Shown piece by piece: positions 7,301-13,690 of a stretch of 14,189 nt of DNA; the first letter of the stretch is position 1; each line of letters begins with the position of its first letter. A model generated the notes under the pieces. It had not been told where the DNA came from. It made no database searches and saw only the letters and a list, made by a program, of their open reading frames with translations. This stretch comes from Balneolia bacterium (GTDB lineage Bacteria; Bacteroidota; Rhodothermia; Balneolales; Cyclonatronaceae). The translations under genes and the position numbers were made by a program. The stretch lies in NCBI GenBank assembly GCA_003566395.1, contig PXDL01000144.1, positions 1 to 14,189 of the forward strand, written 5' to 3'.

Positions 7301-8368
7301 GGTTCCGATGAATACCTGACCATTATATTCAGATACAAACCGTATCCCGTCTTCGGGCAGCCCCTGCGAAGGCAGAAACTCCCGCATGGGCCGGCCGATT
7401 TCGATACCGCTGATGCCGTTTCCGCCCGTAACCCAGAGAACGCCCTCATCATCCTGAAATAAATTGTATGAATGATCGGCCGTAAGCCCGTTTCGGGTTG
7501 TAAAGTGATACCGCTTCGCTCCGGAGGCATCATAAACAAAAACGCCTCTCACGTTAGCGATGGCTATGCTGCCGTCGTATAATCCTACTGCGGCGTCAAC
7601 CCCTGCATCCCCTTCTTCTGCAAAGGAACCAAGAAGAGGCGTTTCCCGCCACTCGTCAAGGCCCGGCGTCCAAACCGAAAAATCCTGCGTTACTACAGCC
7701 GGATTACCGTTCAGAATTACGAGCTTATGATTTCCGTCTGACACGCCCTCATACAGCTCAACATTCACAAGTTCACCGTTCTCACCGGCCCGGAGAAGGC
7801 CGCGGACGGAGTCGTAAATCCAGATATCCGAATCGGTTTGCGCTGCCCCAGTAAATATACCTTCGGGATAAAAGACCACAATGGCATGATCCTCTTTATG
7901 ATAACGGTAGCCGGTTTCGCTCGATAAAAAATAGACGTAAGGACCGGATGTTGCCACATGTCTGATCTGCCTTACGTCCTGCAATGAATCGGGCAGCAGT
8001 TGGGTGAGGGACTCATAGATATAGGAGCCGGTTTCATCGCGGCCGATTGTGCCAAATGAGTTCAGGTTGCCCGCAAAAACATTTCCTTCCGTATCGTTTG
8101 CAAAAGAAGTCGCCTGCGCATTAGCCGGTGTTTCAATATTGCGCCAATGCGTACCGTCGAACTGCTGAATGCCATAGCTTGAGTTGCCAAAAAGCAGGAT
8201 TCCGTTCGCGTCCCGGGTGATACCCCAGGTTTGAAGCGAGCCGAAATAATCTACACCCCTGGTATAGTTTACCACAAACGGGTAGCCCTCAACGGGCTGA
8301 AGCTGAGCCTCAGGGGTGATGGAGGCAAATAAGAGAATACCTAACAGGTACTTGGCAAAGATTTTCAA
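4343..8368 (-). CDS. hybrid two-component system sensor/regulator (HTCS): propeller - Y_Y_Y - HisKA - HATPase - REC - AraC HTH
   Basis: A one-protein signalling chain of 1341 residues. A signal peptide (about 1-21) is followed by a periplasmic region of two-component propeller repeats (about 40-630; repeated GLY-x-G-I and D-G-x-x-W-V-G/T-G words). A Y_Y_Y domain (about 670-743) and one membrane helix (about 749-769) follow, then a coiled linker with EVAARTEEVRRKSDQLEKL. HisKA has phospho-acceptor His817 in SHEFRTPLTLI. The HATPase domain shows N-box NLISNALKYT (931-940), DTGIGIP (962-968) and GSGIGL (991-996). The receiver domain has Asp1088/1089, phospho-acceptor Asp1131 in SDVMMPGMDG, and Lys1183. 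An AraC-type HTH occupies about 1243-1338. All key residues are intact. In Bacteroidota such proteins usually sense glycans and switch on SusC/SusD loci, but no such genes lie here. The start is TTG; an in-frame TAG lies five codons upstream, no upstream ATG exists, and the next Met is residue 328, after most of the propeller's start. Confidence 0.95.
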   Translation of the reverse strand: MKIFAKYLLGILLFASITPEAQLQPVEGYPFVVNYTRGVDYFGSLQTWGITRDANGILLFGNSSYGIQQFDGTHWRNIETPANAQATSFANDTEGNVFAGNLNSFGTIGRDETGSYIYESLTQLLPDSLQDVRQIRHVATSGPYVYFLSSETGYRYHKEDHAIVVFYPEGIFTGAAQTDSDIWIYDSVRGLLRAGENGELVNVELYEGVSDGNHKLVILNGNPAVVTQDFSVWTPGLDEWRETPLLGSFAEEGDAGVDAAVGLYDGSIAIANVRGVFVYDASGAKRYHFTTRNGLTADHSYNLFQDDEGVLWVTGGNGISGIEIGRPMREFLPSQGLPEDGIRFVSEYNGQVFIGTEYGVYVGKEGSFEQFLDDQVIFSFQEIPAGMLIAASDGLYLWNSEGNLSRPYADGRVIQFGISRLQEDLFYFQGVDFNLYVMYIGGDGSFTYRQLFLFDYPAHTIFEDRYGDIWVGTGRHGIFQLSIDQAENGQISVKEHRVFTTEDGLPTDRHNFTKRLPDDVGFITTDGFYRLSEDRERIIKDTRFTALFGDGGFGVWPVSAGRDGQSWVARSASLIGKTSYDESLDTFDWQEGEFTRMAVYRDVGDIHEGASGRVYFQSYNRVGYYDEAIPHEPLQTHRAHLTHITLADSLIYSGWGNEANAAIPALEYNSNSLRFNYGLISFMPADRNYYQYMLEGADEGWSEFTDERYAEYRNLREGSYTFKVRGRNLYRNVSEPAVFSFRILPPWYRSLWAYLAYGLGLIGLVLGFSQWKNSQLLIRQAELEAEVAARTEEVRRKSDQLEKLDKVKSTFFSNVSHEFRTPLTLIKGPVEDLMQDKNLSLSQRNAEYKRILENCNRLLGLIEQILSLSKMESGTYRLQLQRIDLSVLLTKIVGWYDEIAKRKGLKLSITLPETPVWAYADVQQIELMFSNLISNALKYTPEGSVQLHGEMQGEEFLIRISDTGIGIPEAEQPMVFDRYYRARSGLLSTSGSGIGLNLVKYVAELHGIELSLESEVGSGTRITLLYPSGLEKINPGYELLEDDASIDMREKENTSPLVWESNPVVNQNLPDRPGFDEDQDVPLVLIADDNDQIRSFIKEVLGSKYRFAECANGIQLIEMAREYQPDIILSDVMMPGMDGISAGRQIKADKATAHIPIIMITAKGGDHNELIGLESGANDYITKPFSPSILQARVNGQISLLMRLREHFRNKLKAVDQNGDSSPNGGTAMQKAESLTSDSDLRSKIDPHLYDPDFSVKEMCTLFAMSTSTLQRYMKKETGVSPLEYIRQRRIELASELLTSRKGNISEIAYSVGFSSVTYFGRVFKKQTGMSPSEFVLEQSL

Positions 8369-8593
8369 CGAGAAATAGAACTACGCTATGAATATCAGGT
8401 CTGTAAATTATGCCTGAAATAATACCGCATATATACTGATAATAGCAATGCCGTCCTGCGTTAGGTCGCTTCGCTTCCGATTTTGATGGTGAATGATGAA
8501 TTTAGTTTAGGGTTAAACTAATGATATAGAAATATTTCAGGCCTTGAGTTTTAGCGTATTTTAATTTGAACTATGAACGGGCGAGGTCCGGCA
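8369..8593. other. noncoding stretch upstream of the HTCS gene; 10-bp inverted repeat and low-complexity words
   Basis: I see no gene here. GCCTGAAATA (8412-8421) is perfectly inverted as TATTTCAGGC (8533-8542), bracketing 111 bp. Inside lies GGTCGCTTCGCTTCC (8464-8478) followed by GAATGATGAATT, a module that recurs upstream of lnt. No convincing promoter for the HTCS gene could be picked out. The stretch must nevertheless hold it, since the terminator at 8594-8631 separates the HTCS gene from the genes upstream. Confidence 0.45.
8464..8478. repeat. GGTCGCTYCGCTYCC repeat, copy 1
   Basis: GGTCGCTTCGCTTCC is preceded by GTTA and followed by words containing GAATGATGAATT. It matches 13 of 15 bases of copy 2 at 13618-13632, which is likewise preceded by TTAG and followed by TGAATT words. 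Only intergenic copies are seen. Confidence 0.55.
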
Positions 8594-8631
8594 CAAAACA
8601 AAAGGCCGCCCTGCAATAACAGAGCGGCCTT
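8594..8631 (-). terminator. intrinsic terminator of the lnt - surface protein - small protein unit
   Basis: On the minus strand AAGGCCGC (8631-8624) pairs perfectly with GCGGCCTT (8609-8602), with an inner CTG/CAG extension, and is followed directly by TTGTTTTGTG. This is a GC-rich 8-bp stem with a T-rich tail, 17 bp after the stop of the 45-codon gene. It is the clearest terminator in the window. Confidence 0.85.
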
Positions 8632-8648
8632 CAGATACAGCGTTTCGG

Positions 8649-8786
8649 CTAACCCATTGGTGGGCCGTCGGGTGGAGTAAGCGGATCACCGGGTGAGGTT
8701 TCCGGTGATGACATTAGCACCACCGATATGTGTGTGTCTATCTGAATTATTTCTATGTCAGGTTTTATATAGGGGAGCTTTTCCAT
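8649..8786 (-). CDS. small protein, 45 aa, Bacteroidota-type IKPxIEIIQI peptide with Pro/Gly-rich tail
   Basis: The frame runs from ATG at 8786 to TAG at 8649. It begins MEKLPYIKPDIEIIQIDTH, continues through a short hydrophobic stretch (ISVVLM), and ends in a Ser/Pro/Gly/Asp-rich tail (SSPETSPGDPLTPPDGPPMG). Very short genes of this shape (basic start, Y-x-K/x-P-x-I-x-x-I/V, then a small-residue tail after a leucine-rich patch) are frequent and mostly unannotated in Bacteroidota. No function is known to me; exported peptide, leader or precursor roles are all open. The gene starts 27 nt after the stop of the GLUG surface-protein gene and is followed within 20 nt by a strong terminator, so it is the last gene of that unit. 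No strong ribosome binding site is visible, but an A-rich stretch precedes the ATG, as is common in this phylum. The composition and context make it more likely real than chance. Confidence 0.6.
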   Translation of the reverse strand: MEKLPYIKPDIEIIQIDTHISVVLMSSPETSPGDPLTPPDGPPMG

Positions 8787-8813
8787 GAGTATTTTTCTTT
8801 TAAAGGTTTCCAA

Positions 8814-11800
8814 TTATTTGATAAGCGTCATTTTCCTGCTTTCGGTAAAACTTCCCGCCTGTATGCGGTAGATATACACTCCGCTGGAGAGCCGCGAGCC
8901 ATCAAAAGACACGCTGTGAAAGCCTGCGCTTTGTGGCCCGTTTACCAGCACGGCCACGCGCTGCCCCTGAATGTTAAAGACTTCCAGTTGTACATCAGAC
9001 TGCTGCGGGAGCTGGTACTGAATCTGTGTGTTAGGGTTAAACGGATTCGGGTAATTCTGATTCAGGGCAAATTCAGCAGGTAAATCACCGGCCGGCTCCG
9101 TACTTGTAGTCGTGCCTTTGGTCAGGCGAAGCCCGAACCGGCTTTGGGCTGTCAGTTCTAAAACATCAGGCTGATTAACTGCTTGCTGTGCAGACATTTG
9201 GCGGGCCACATTCCGGCGCTCCATATTTTCAGCACTTGGCTCGTAGCTGAAGCTGTAGCACTGCTGATCTCCAAAATTGTGTTCTGCCCCGGTCTCATAA
9301 TCTATCATCACGACTTCTAAATCAGAACCCCAGCCTTCGTACCCGTTCAGATCAATGGTGAAGGTGCCGGACTGGATGGAAGCAAAACTCAGGGGAACAA
9401 GGCGCTCATCACCCTGCTGCATCTCCAGGTTTTTCAACACAAACTGCTTTTCTGTTTCGTCGGAAAACCCAAAACTGATGGCCGGCAGCTGAAGCGGTGA
9501 AGGACGCTCCATGGCTATTTCTGCTTCGTCCCGAAGCGTTATTACCGACATATCCTGTAGGCCGGCTCCACTCACGGAGAAGGCCAGAAAAGGAACCGGG
9601 TCCGATGCGTGGGTATTTCCACTATTTTGGGCAGCTGCATGCGACTCTTTAAAGGTGATGCTTCCCTGGTTTTCACCATTCAGTACCCGAACCTGAAAGG
9701 CCGAAAACGGTTCAATAACACCATTAAAGTTTTGCTGATTCGCAATTCCCATATCGAACCCGAAGTTCATCCGAAAGCCGCCTGCGCCTTCGTTCATTTC
9801 GTTGTCGAATACAAACATCACCGGGAACAGGTTCTGAATGTCGTTTGCCGCAACCATGTCGGGCCAGCTGATGGCATAAGGATATGGATTCCCAAGCACA
9901 TGCCAGCCTGCGGGCAGATCTCCGTTATTTGATTCTGTACGCGTGAGATCCAGGGCTACATCACCCTTAATTAGCTCTCCTCTGGATGTCAGCTCTTTCG
10001 GCCAAACGGTCTCTCCTTCAAGCTCAAGGGCATCATACATATACACTATGAAACCGCGTCCGGCATAACCGAGATCGACGTTTCTGCTGCTTCCCACAAT
10101 GTTTCCGGCATGGCCGGGAGCAACCCATTCTCCCTGTTCCTCACTGTACCAGAACACATTAGGCTGTGTAGTTAAAAAAGGATTGAGAATATTTGAACTC
10201 GATCCGGGGTATCCCTGTGTCCAAATGGTCCCCAGGAAGTCTGCATAGATGTTATGGCGGGTCGGGGCGCTTACAAAACGCCAGCCTGCTGTGCCATCGA
10301 ATTCCTGCGTAAATTCAGGAAGCGGACCCGGTAATGGCATTCTGTTGTTTTCGATCAGGTATGGATAGCTGCTTCCAGCATCAATAGCCCATATTTCAGA
10401 AAAGTCCCAATTCTCAAAGCTGTTCTGAACCATCATTTGCTCTGTGGTGAGCCCGGTGCCGCCGTTTGATGATGTAGTCCAACTTGTGGTTTCGGTATTC
10501 CAATAGGAGTTTACCGGGGCATCGCCTTGATTACTGCCAATCATACCGCCAACCAAAAACGGTTCCCGGCCAACATATACACGGCCCGTTGCATAACTGT
10601 TTTCAACCTGAGATGATAAGTTATAACCAATTAACCCCCCGATATATTCGCTGCCCGGTGCAATTACATTAGCTGTGGAATAGGAGTTCCTGACTAACCC
10701 ACGGTTATAACCTACCAAACCACCTGCTTCATGTGTACCCGTGACAACTCCTGAAGAGTAAGAGGCAATTATGCTGCTGGTGCCCGTGCCGTGACCCACC
10801 AGGCCACCTGTGCGTTGCCGGCCCTCAATCGAAGCATTTGTATAGGAGTTCAGAATGGTTCCATCACTAATGGCTACCAAGCCTCCTGTGGTGTTCGAAC
10901 CCTGCACAATTCCGGTAAAAAAAGAGTTGGACAGCACCCCGCTGGGTTCAAGACGACCCACAATTCCTCCGGTTGACGCAACACCCCTAACCTCGGCATT
11001 TACCAGGCCCACATTGGTGACCGTACCGGTAACCCTGCTGAAGAAACCGGTGTTAATGTTTTCCTCCTGGTTAAGCCGTAAATCGGAGATCGTATAGTTT
11101 TCCCCACCATCGTAGGTTCCCATGAATTCATCTTCAAAAAAGCCGATGGCTACCCAGCCCAGTCCGTCATTTGCCAAATTTCCGTCGGTATCGGCTACTA
11201 ATTCATTATACCCTTCCGTATCTGCTCCTATATTGGCGGTCTGCACAAAAGACGCACTCATGAAATTGCGAATCTGATTTAAATGAAACCAGTTCTCCAC
11301 TTCATAGGGCTGTTCGTAGGTACCGTTGCCCCCCGCAAAAGCGTTTCGCGAAGACTCAAAAACAAGGGTGATGTCGTTATTGTAGGTGCCTTGTATCTGA
11401 CCGATGCTGAAATGCTGTACCCGGATGTAGTAGGTGGCATTCACCGTGTTTTCCGTTGGTGTAAAGCTGAACTCCAGCTCGGTATACGAGTCGCCGGGGT
11501 CTAAAAAGCTTCTGTCCGTTTCGGAAAGAAAAAGCCCTTGCGTGAAACTGCCCCCATTGGGATTGGCGAGCAGTCCCCCGGTGATGGGCGTATTGTCGGC
11601 AACAAAGGCCGATGATGTAAGCATAAAAGCCTTATCCGGGTCATTGTCAATCAGCGTATAGCCGGTTTCCTTGCTGGTGCTATAAAAAAGAGCCACATCT
11701 TTGGCTTCCCAGAAGGATTCTGCTGACAAGGATATTCTGAGACGAATGGGCTGCCCGATATCAGCGTCTGACAGAGTAATTTGCCCGTTTTCGGCGGCCA

Positions 11801-11873
11801 GCCAGGTTGCTGTAGTCAGGTCACCATCATCTGCTCGGAAGCGGAAATTATTCTGATTAAATCCAAAAGCCAA
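8814..11873 (-). CDS. GLUG-repeat surface protein with T9SS C-terminal sorting domain; intact frame lacks its signal peptide
   Basis: The intact frame has 1019 residues and opens only at a TTG. An N-terminal region (about 5-175; NNFRFRADDGDLTTATW) is an extracellular beta domain common in Bacteroidota. Residues about 275-455 hold five to six GLUG-type repeats (GGIVG, GGLVG, GGLIG and GGMIG, each followed by an NSY/ASY strand), a right-handed beta-helix-like motif found in large surface proteins. Residues about 525-870 look like further beta domains, with GWHVLGNPYPYAISW. The end (about 935-1019; ALNQNYPNPFNPNTQIQYQL to SSGVYIYRIQAG and SRKMTLIK) is a T9SS type A sorting domain, which directs the protein through the outer membrane after Sec export. 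The missing signal peptide is encoded just upstream but cut off by TAG (11880-11882). The gene follows lnt by 7 nt if the upstream ATG is counted. It may be a fresh pseudogene, be read through, or reflect a sequence error. Confidence 0.85.
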   Translation of the reverse strand: MAFGFNQNNFRFRADDGDLTTATWLAAENGQITLSDADIGQPIRLRISLSAESFWEAKDVALFYSTSKETGYTLIDNDPDKAFMLTSSAFVADNTPITGGLLANPNGGSFTQGLFLSETDRSFLDPGDSYTELEFSFTPTENTVNATYYIRVQHFSIGQIQGTYNNDITLVFESSRNAFAGGNGTYEQPYEVENWFHLNQIRNFMSASFVQTANIGADTEGYNELVADTDGNLANDGLGWVAIGFFEDEFMGTYDGGENYTISDLRLNQEENINTGFFSRVTGTVTNVGLVNAEVRGVASTGGIVGRLEPSGVLSNSFFTGIVQGSNTTGGLVAISDGTILNSYTNASIEGRQRTGGLVGHGTGTSSIIASYSSGVVTGTHEAGGLVGYNRGLVRNSYSTANVIAPGSEYIGGLIGYNLSSQVENSYATGRVYVGREPFLVGGMIGSNQGDAPVNSYWNTETTSWTTSSNGGTGLTTEQMMVQNSFENWDFSEIWAIDAGSSYPYLIENNRMPLPGPLPEFTQEFDGTAGWRFVSAPTRHNIYADFLGTIWTQGYPGSSSNILNPFLTTQPNVFWYSEEQGEWVAPGHAGNIVGSSRNVDLGYAGRGFIVYMYDALELEGETVWPKELTSRGELIKGDVALDLTRTESNNGDLPAGWHVLGNPYPYAISWPDMVAANDIQNLFPVMFVFDNEMNEGAGGFRMNFGFDMGIANQQNFNGVIEPFSAFQVRVLNGENQGSITFKESHAAAQNSGNTHASDPVPFLAFSVSGAGLQDMSVITLRDEAEIAMERPSPLQLPAISFGFSDETEKQFVLKNLEMQQGDERLVPLSFASIQSGTFTIDLNGYEGWGSDLEVVMIDYETGAEHNFGDQQCYSFSYEPSAENMERRNVARQMSAQQAVNQPDVLELTAQSRFGLRLTKGTTTSTEPAGDLPAEFALNQNYPNPFNPNTQIQYQLPQQSDVQLEVFNIQGQRVAVLVNGPQSAGFHSVSFDGSRLSSGVYIYRIQAGSFTESRKMTLIK

Positions 11874-11933
11874 TGCTTCCTAGAGCATCATCAGGCTTAG
11901 GAATAAGAAAAGTAATAGTGTTTTCATGTTCAT
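11874..11933 (-). pseudogene. signal-peptide segment of the GLUG surface protein, separated by an in-frame TAG
   Basis: From ATG at 11933 (or ATG at 11927) the same frame as the surface protein reads MNMKTLLLFLFLSLMML, then TAG (11882-11880), then EALA and the mature start FGFNQNNF. Replacing the stop with any residue gives a standard Sec signal peptide: basic start, leucine core, A-L-A cleavage site. CAG to TAG (Gln) is a one-base explanation. The ATG lies 7 nt after the lnt stop, the usual spacing in an operon. TAG is a genuine stop elsewhere here (ends of the barrel gene and the 45-codon gene), so recoding genome-wide is unlikely. Confidence 0.85.
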
Positions 11934-11940
11934 GTTTTGT

Positions 11941-13473
11941 TTATTTGGTTTTGAGTAAAACTGCTATTGCCAATACAGCCAGAATGGGCATTAATAGCGG
12001 GAATCTTGCAAAGGGTGTTTTTTTGGGGTTGGGGTTAATGTGTGATGTGAGCAGTTCGGGACTTTCAGATTGGGATGTACTTACCGTGATACCATATCGG
12101 TTGATGAATCCCGATACGCCCCGGTTACTGCTTACAATCATGTCTTTCCGGTACTCAAGGGCACGGTAGGCGGCAAGCTGAACGTGGAAATCCAGCCTTA
12201 GCCGGTCCTGATCGAACCAGGCGTTGTTGCTCATATTTACAAGAAATTCGGCATCTGTATCCGGTGCGTGGAAGTACCAGGGAAGCAGCGACTCGTTGCA
12301 AATCATCACCCTTGCATTACCGGACGTAGTGCGAAGGGTCTGAATCTGTTTACCGGGCAGGAAGGGATAACTCGCTCCGCTTTCACCTCTTTGAAGGAAG
12401 CCGCCCAGAGAGGATGTTTTTTCTGCAAAGTCCAGCAGACGAATTTTGTCGTACCGTCCGAGTGTGGCGGCATCTGAGTCAATCAGGTAGGCGGAATTGT
12501 ACACCTGGTTTTCGCTCGATGATTCCGTCAGATATCCTATGATATGCTGAGTGGGATAGCGGTCGGTTAACCGGGAGATTTCGAGCAAAATTTCATCATC
12601 CTCAAGATAGGTCCAGGGCAGGGCCGTTTCGGGCCATATCATTAAATCGGGCTGCTCTCTGTTCGCGTCTTCCACCAGCCCGAGCATACGTGTTATAATC
12701 TCATTTCCCTGCTCTTCCCACTTCGTTTCAGCCGCCACGTTACCTGTAATAATCGCTACTTTAGGCCCTGAGCCGGAAGTCCGGTGTCCGCCCCCGATTT
12801 CTATCACAGCCCAGCCGTATCCCAGATTGACCAGAAATACTGCTCCGGCGATGAGTGCGAATTTCACATTTCTTGAAGCAAAAGCCTCGGCTACTAAATA
12901 GTTAACCCCGGCAATGATGATTCCCACCCCTAAAGAGCCGATTACCGGCGCCGCCTGCATGGCGTAGATGCTCATGGCCGGATAAGAAACGAGCGTTAGC
13001 TTATCCCAAACCAAGCCAGGGAAAAGATGAATACGGAGGAAATCGGTCAAAAAATATATCAGCGCAAAAAGCAGCACAGAAAGCAATACCGAACTGTTGG
13101 CAGCAGAGAAACGTTTTTTTACTGCAAGATGAAAACTCCCAAATGCTACAAATAGCCAGAAGCACGAAAACAGCGTAAATAGCAGCAAACCGAGGTAGCC
13201 TGAAGCAGACTCGACGCCCGTATATCGCTGAACCGCTGATATAATCCACCAGTGCTGCATAACCCCGCTAACTACTCCGGTTAAGGTAGTCAGCAGCAGC
13301 ACGTCCTTGAGGTTTTCAGCCTTTTTTACAGCAATAATCAGCGGAACTAAGGCAACCCAGATAATCCAGAACTGCGGCAGAAACCATCCCGACCCAAGCA
13401 GCAGGCCCGAAACCACGCTGAGTGCCGGCTTCGCTGAAAGAATGGCAGATAGTAACGGTGAAGATTGTTTCAT
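11941..13473 (-). CDS. lnt: apolipoprotein N-acyltransferase
   Basis: Lnt adds the third acyl chain to the N-terminal cysteine of lipoproteins at the outer face of the inner membrane, the last step after Lgt and Lsp. The 510 residues have about six hydrophobic helices in 1-222 (GLLLGSGWFLP, WVALVPLIIAV and others), a periplasmic carbon-nitrogen hydrolase domain (about 237-470), and a final helix (491-508), the E. coli Lnt layout at the same length. The nitrilase residues are present: Glu282 in WPETALPW, Lys343 in YDKIRLLDFAE, Glu351 at its end, and Cys392 in ICNES. They correspond to E. coli E267, K335, E343 and C387 with matching spacing. SNNAWF (415-420) and ALEYRK (438-443) also fit. Around the lysine and cysteine the sequence departs somewhat from proteobacterial Lnt, as is usual in Bacteroidota. 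The start overlaps a 30-codon ORF as ATGA, and the surface-protein gene follows 7 nt after the stop. Confidence 0.92.
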   Translation of the reverse strand: MKQSSPLLSAILSAKPALSVVSGLLLGSGWFLPQFWIIWVALVPLIIAVKKAENLKDVLLLTTLTGVVSGVMQHWWIISAVQRYTGVESASGYLGLLLFTLFSCFWLFVAFGSFHLAVKKRFSAANSSVLLSVLLFALIYFLTDFLRIHLFPGLVWDKLTLVSYPAMSIYAMQAAPVIGSLGVGIIIAGVNYLVAEAFASRNVKFALIAGAVFLVNLGYGWAVIEIGGGHRTSGSGPKVAIITGNVAAETKWEEQGNEIITRMLGLVEDANREQPDLMIWPETALPWTYLEDDEILLEISRLTDRYPTQHIIGYLTESSSENQVYNSAYLIDSDAATLGRYDKIRLLDFAEKTSSLGGFLQRGESGASYPFLPGKQIQTLRTTSGNARVMICNESLLPWYFHAPDTDAEFLVNMSNNAWFDQDRLRLDFHVQLAAYRALEYRKDMIVSSNRGVSGFINRYGITVSTSQSESPELLTSHINPNPKKTPFARFPLLMPILAVLAIAVLLKTK

Positions 13474-13562
13474 GTAACCCGGGATAAAATCTGATCAAGA
13501 AAACTCCCCCGAGGAGGAAGGCCTTGCTTTACATCCTGAAGATAGCGTTCACGAAACCTCAC
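13470..13562 (-). CDS. possible 30-codon upstream ORF overlapping the lnt start (ATGA)
   Basis: From GTG at 13562 the frame reads MRFRERYLQDVKQGLPPRGS and on to SRVT, ending in TGA that shares ATGA with the lnt start. The overlap is the classic form of translational coupling. The sequence is protein-like but unrecognised. It may be a small leader peptide, or the surviving 3' end of a longer gene whose body was lost, since a stop (TAA) lies two codons before the GTG and repeats begin just upstream. No ribosome binding site is evident. There is no independent evidence that it is translated. Confidence 0.3.
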   Translation of the reverse strand: MRFRERYLQDVKQGLPPRGSFLDQILSRVT

Positions 13563-13566
13563 CTGT

Positions 13567-13604
13567 TAGTACAGATTGTTCAAGCAGTAGTACAAATCGT
13601 TCAA
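13567..13604. promoter_or_regulatory. tandem direct repeat upstream of lnt: two 17-bp half-sites, 21-bp period
   Basis: TAGTACAGATTGTTCAA (13567-13583) and TAGTACAAATCGTTCAA (13588-13604) agree at 15 of 17 positions and are separated by GCAG. Repeats of 17 bp with 4-bp spacing put both sites on the same DNA face two turns apart, the arrangement of AraC-type binding sites such as araI1-I2. They lie 94-131 bp upstream of the lnt ATG. Which regulator binds is not shown by the sequence; the HTCS in this window has an AraC-type domain and is one candidate. Confidence 0.5.
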
Positions 13605-13617
13605 AATGATGAATTAG

Positions 13618-13673
13618 GGTCGCTCCGCTCCCAATTGTGAATTTCGGGTGTTGAATTGTGAATTCTATAGTAA
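13618..13673. repeat. GGTCGCTYCGCTYCC repeat, copy 2, with TGAATT words
   Basis: GGTCGCTCCGCTCCC (13618-13632) is followed by three spaced GTGAATT/TTGAATT words. It is the second copy of the module at 8464-8478. The arrangement resembles the low-complexity GAATT-rich spacers common between genes in this phylum. Confidence 0.5.
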
Positions 13674-13690
13674 TAAAATACAATTAGTTA

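Noticed and set aside
7240..7539. 99-codon frame within the HTCS propeller region.
   Set aside because: It is an out-of-frame shadow of the 1341-residue protein.
8730..9083. 117-codon plus-strand ORF over the end of the surface-protein gene.
   Set aside because: It lies antisense to a well-supported T9SS sorting domain and a small gene, and has no domain of its own.
11880..11882. Genome-wide reassignment of TAG to an amino acid.
   Set aside because: TAG ends the barrel gene exactly after its C-terminal Phe and also ends the 45-codon gene, so it works as a stop here.
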